A stretch of DNA of 5,360 bases. It comes from Bacillota bacterium (lineage in GTDB: Bacteria > Bacillota > Clostridia > Peptostreptococcales > Anaerovoracaceae). Under the pieces are notes generated by a model, which was not told the DNA's origin, searched no databases, and worked only from the letters and a program-made list of their open reading frames with translations. Position numbers and translations under genes: made by a program. The stretch spans positions 1-5,360 of the forward strand of contig JAQSXD010000296.1 of assembly GCA_029266295.1 (NCBI GenBank), written 5' to 3'. Numbering within the stretch: the first letter of the stretch is position 1; every line of letters begins with the position of its first letter. Positions 3,682 through 5,360 of this stretch are shown one piece after another.

Positions 3682-5079
3682 ATGGCAAACGGCAAAAATG
3701 CCCTTTCCGACCTTTCAATCGATGAATTAATTCCCATCCTCGACAGCATCAGTGATGCGATCTTTATCGACGACGCCCAGGGTTTTACCATCTGGATCAA
3801 CAAGGCCAGCGAAGAGCTATATAAAATCAAACGCAAAGACATTATAGGAAAACATGTTTCTTTTCTGGAAAGCGAAGGAATCTTCACGCCCTCTGTTGCC
3901 CGTCTGGTTATGGAGCAGAAAAAGGAAATTACAATCATACATGAGAATAAAGATGGAAAGCGGCTGCTGACCACAGGAATCCCCATCGTTGACGCTAAGA
4001 ATATGATGAGCAAAATCATTACGACGACCCATGACATCACAGAGCTGATCAACCTGCAAAATGAATTGGAAAGCGTGCAAAACAAGCTGTCCGGACTCAA
4101 TGCACAGGAAGGCTTTAGTGATATTATTGCGAATAGTCCCTCGATGTACAATGTGATCCAATTGACCCGGAGACTTTCCGATGTAGATTCCACTGTTCTG
4201 ATCACAGGTGAATCTGGTGTGGGCAAAGGTGTCATTGCCAAGCTGGTTCATGAAAATGGAAATCGCAAGGAATTCCCTTTTGTCAAGATAAATTGCGGAG
4301 CAATTCCGGACAACCTGATTGAATCGGAGCTCTTCGGATATGAGAGCGGCGCCTTTACCGGCTCAAGAAAAAACGGAAAAAAGGGCCTCTTTGAAACGGC
4401 GGAAAAAGGAACGATCTTTTTGGATGAAATCTCTGAGCTGCCCCTGAATCTTCAGGTCAAACTGCTTCAGGTCATCCAAGAGCGGGAAATCACCCGCGTT
4501 GGCGGTGTGGAAAGCATACCCATCAATGTTAGGATTATATCCGCCACAAACAGAGACCTACTCGCACTTGTGCGGCAGGGAAAATTCAGAGAAGACCTTT
4601 ATTATCGATTAAACGTGGTACCCATCAGCATCCCACCGCTGAGAGAGAGGCCTGAGGACATCATACCCATGATCCGAATCTTTCTGAATCAGAACAATAA
4701 GAAAATGAAGGAGCATAAAGAGATCGATTCCAAGGCCATCGCAATTCTAATGAAATATCCCTGGCCGGGAAACGTCAGAGAACTCCAGAATATCATTGAG
4801 CGCCTGATGATTACAACAAAAGGAACAAATATTCATCCTGAAAACCTGCCGAGTTTTATTATAGAATCAGCCAGTATTCCCGAACCTACCTTATCTACGG
4901 AAGGAAAGAACCTAAAGGAAGCCCTTGACCATGCGGAGAGAGAAATTCTGCTGAAAGCAGCTGAAAAGCATAAGACAACAAGAGCCATCGCCAAGGTTCT
5001 TGGTGTTAGCCAGCCAACAGTTGTGCGCAAACTTCAAAAGTACCATCTGACAGAAAAGGTTGAAATTACGGACCTTTAA
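3682..5079 (+). CDS. Sigma-54-dependent transcriptional activator, PAS-AAA+-HTH
   Basis: This 465-aa enhancer-binding protein should use ATP hydrolysis to open promoters held by sigma-54 RNA polymerase. The ATG is preceded by GAGGAG (3667-3672) with a 9-nt spacer. A PAS sensor domain covers about 12-122 (DSISDAIFIDDAQGFTIWIN onward) and leads through a helical, probably coiled-coil linker (about 120-142). The AAA+ domain (about 145-380) has Walker A GESGVGKG (176-183), the sigma-54-contacting GAFTGS loop (223-228) and Walker B TIFLDEI (244-250). It also has sensor I SATNRDL (287-293), FREDLYYRL (302-310) with the arginine-finger candidates R303 and R309, and sensor II WPGNVREL (361-368). The C-terminal helix-turn-helix (about 431-456, TTRAIAKVLGVSQPTVVRKL) resembles the TyrR type. 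There is no receiver domain, so a small ligand or redox signal sensed by the PAS domain is likely. Related clostridial proteins control amino-acid and related fermentation genes, but no target is visible here, so no symbol is given. Confidence 0.93.
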   Translation: MANGKNALSDLSIDELIPILDSISDAIFIDDAQGFTIWINKASEELYKIKRKDIIGKHVSFLESEGIFTPSVARLVMEQKKEITIIHENKDGKRLLTTGIPIVDAKNMMSKIITTTHDITELINLQNELESVQNKLSGLNAQEGFSDIIANSPSMYNVIQLTRRLSDVDSTVLITGESGVGKGVIAKLVHENGNRKEFPFVKINCGAIPDNLIESELFGYESGAFTGSRKNGKKGLFETAEKGTIFLDEISELPLNLQVKLLQVIQEREITRVGGVESIPINVRIISATNRDLLALVRQGKFREDLYYRLNVVPISIPPLRERPEDIIPMIRIFLNQNNKKMKEHKEIDSKAIAILMKYPWPGNVRELQNIIERLMITTKGTNIHPENLPSFIIESASIPEPTLSTEGKNLKEALDHAEREILLKAAEKHKTTRAIAKVLGVSQPTVVRKLQKYHLTEKVEITDL

Positions 5080-5125
5080 ACAGTCAGTGAACAGTGTCTA
5101 ATTTCAGAACTTTGCGCAGTCATCG

Positions 5126-5191
5126 ATCAGTTTCATATCATGTTATCAAAACTGATACAAATCAGCATCACCGATTCATTTCTGTATCAGT
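5126..5191. repeat. Overlapping inverted repeats of an ATCAGT / ACTGAT element
   Basis: ATCAGTTT (5126-5133) is complementary to AAACTGAT (5149-5156). ACTGATACA (5151-5159) is complementary to TGTATCAGT (5183-5191). The middle arm is therefore shared and can pair with only one partner at a time. Both pairings are perfect (8 and 9 bp). The array could be a cluster of operator half-sites or alternative RNA hairpins in the 3' region of the activator message. Confidence 0.5.
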
Positions 5192-5240
5192 AAGACAACA
5201 TTGAAATTTCAACTCTTTCGTACGATTTGTCCAAAATCAA

Positions 5241-5276
5241 TCAGCCTTTTGATTCTTTTTTGAATCATAAGGCTGA
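5241..5276 (+). terminator. Probable terminator after the activator gene
   Basis: TCAGCCTTTTGATTC (5241-5255) pairs with GAATCATAAGGCTGA (5262-5276) around a six-T loop: 14 of 15 positions pair, with one T-T mismatch. The plus-strand tail is only moderately T-rich (ACAATTTTATTAG), and the minus-strand tail is similar. It lies 162 nt past the stop and may serve two convergent genes. Confidence 0.6.
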
Positions 5277-5360
5277 ACAATTTTATTAGATGCAATCTTT
5301 ATGGTGATGATCTATTTTAACAGCTAGCTTTTTTATCCAGTATTTTCAATGAGTTACGGC

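Larger units (their letters stand above)
5080..5360. other. Non-coding region after the activator gene
   Basis: No gene was found in these 281 nt. They contain overlapping inverted repeats (5126-5191), the perfect 12-bp palindrome TTGAAATTTCAA (5201-5212), an ATTTGTCCAAAATCAA motif (5225-5240) and a long hairpin (5241-5276). A minus-strand frame entering at 5358 stops at about 5317 after 13 codons (RNSLKILDKKASC); it could be the tail of a convergent gene but is too short to judge. Confidence 0.4.

Noticed and set aside
3594..4251. Long minus-strand open frames inside the activator gene
   Set aside because: They are shadows of the plus-strand PAS-AAA+ coding frame, with no ribosome binding site and no recognisable domains.
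5349..5360. Possible gene start ATGAGTTACGGC at the right edge
   Set aside because: There is no ribosome binding site upstream and only four codons are visible.
1..5360. CRISPR array, tRNA, rRNA, insertion sequence or phage attachment site
   Set aside because: No regularly spaced repeats, cloverleaf, transposase or target-site duplication was seen; the gene content is core chromosomal.

Overview
This window looks like chromosomal DNA from an endospore-forming Firmicute, most likely of the class Clostridia. The evidence is the presence of spoIIGA, sigE and the first codons of sigG, together with an AT-rich infC-rpmI-rplT operon carrying a leader attenuator, AGGAGG-type ribosome binding sites and a PAS-AAA+-HTH sigma-54 activator. 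The genus cannot be fixed from the sequence alone. Gene functions are recognised by resemblance to known families; no search was run.

Layout. Positions 1-40 (minus) are the first 13 codons of sigG, which runs off the left edge. Positions 165-923 (minus) are sigE, the pro-sigma-E of the mother cell, and 916-1851 (minus) is spoIIGA, the membrane protease that activates it; the two genes overlap by 8 nt. Upstream of them, and on the same strand, lies the translation operon: infC (IF3, 3137-2622), rpmI (L35, 2555-2355) and rplT (L20, 2299-1943). A regulatory leader of about 140 nt precedes infC. It has an intrinsic terminator and a competing antiterminator helix, as in the L20-controlled attenuators of Firmicutes. 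On the plus strand, diverging from infC, a single regulator gene (3682-5079) encodes a PAS / AAA+ / HTH activator of sigma-54 RNA polymerase. It is followed by dyad-rich non-coding DNA and a strong hairpin at 5241-5276.

The most striking part is the 91-nt gap between rplT and spoIIGA. An intrinsic terminator for the ribosomal operon and a Spo0A-type sporulation promoter are superimposed there. The promoter has TTGACA, a 21-nt spacer, TATAAT, and two near-consensus 0A boxes over the -35. Its -10 hexamer forms one arm of the upper terminator stem, and the G-rich 3' arm of the lower stem is the spoIIGA ribosome binding site. Read-through RNA from rplT should both terminate and hide the spoIIGA ribosome binding site. 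RNA started at the sporulation promoter would lack the 5' arm and leave the site open. The promoter parts are familiar from Bacillus subtilis spoIIG, but this degree of nesting is worth testing.

How the genes work together. IF3, L35 and L20 form the usual autoregulated translation operon. Spo0A would activate spoIIGA-sigE at sporulation, SpoIIGA would cleave pro-sigma-E, and sigG follows as the next forespore sigma gene. The plus-strand regulator has no visible target in the window. It may control a neighbour outside it, since no convincing -24/-12 promoter was found here.
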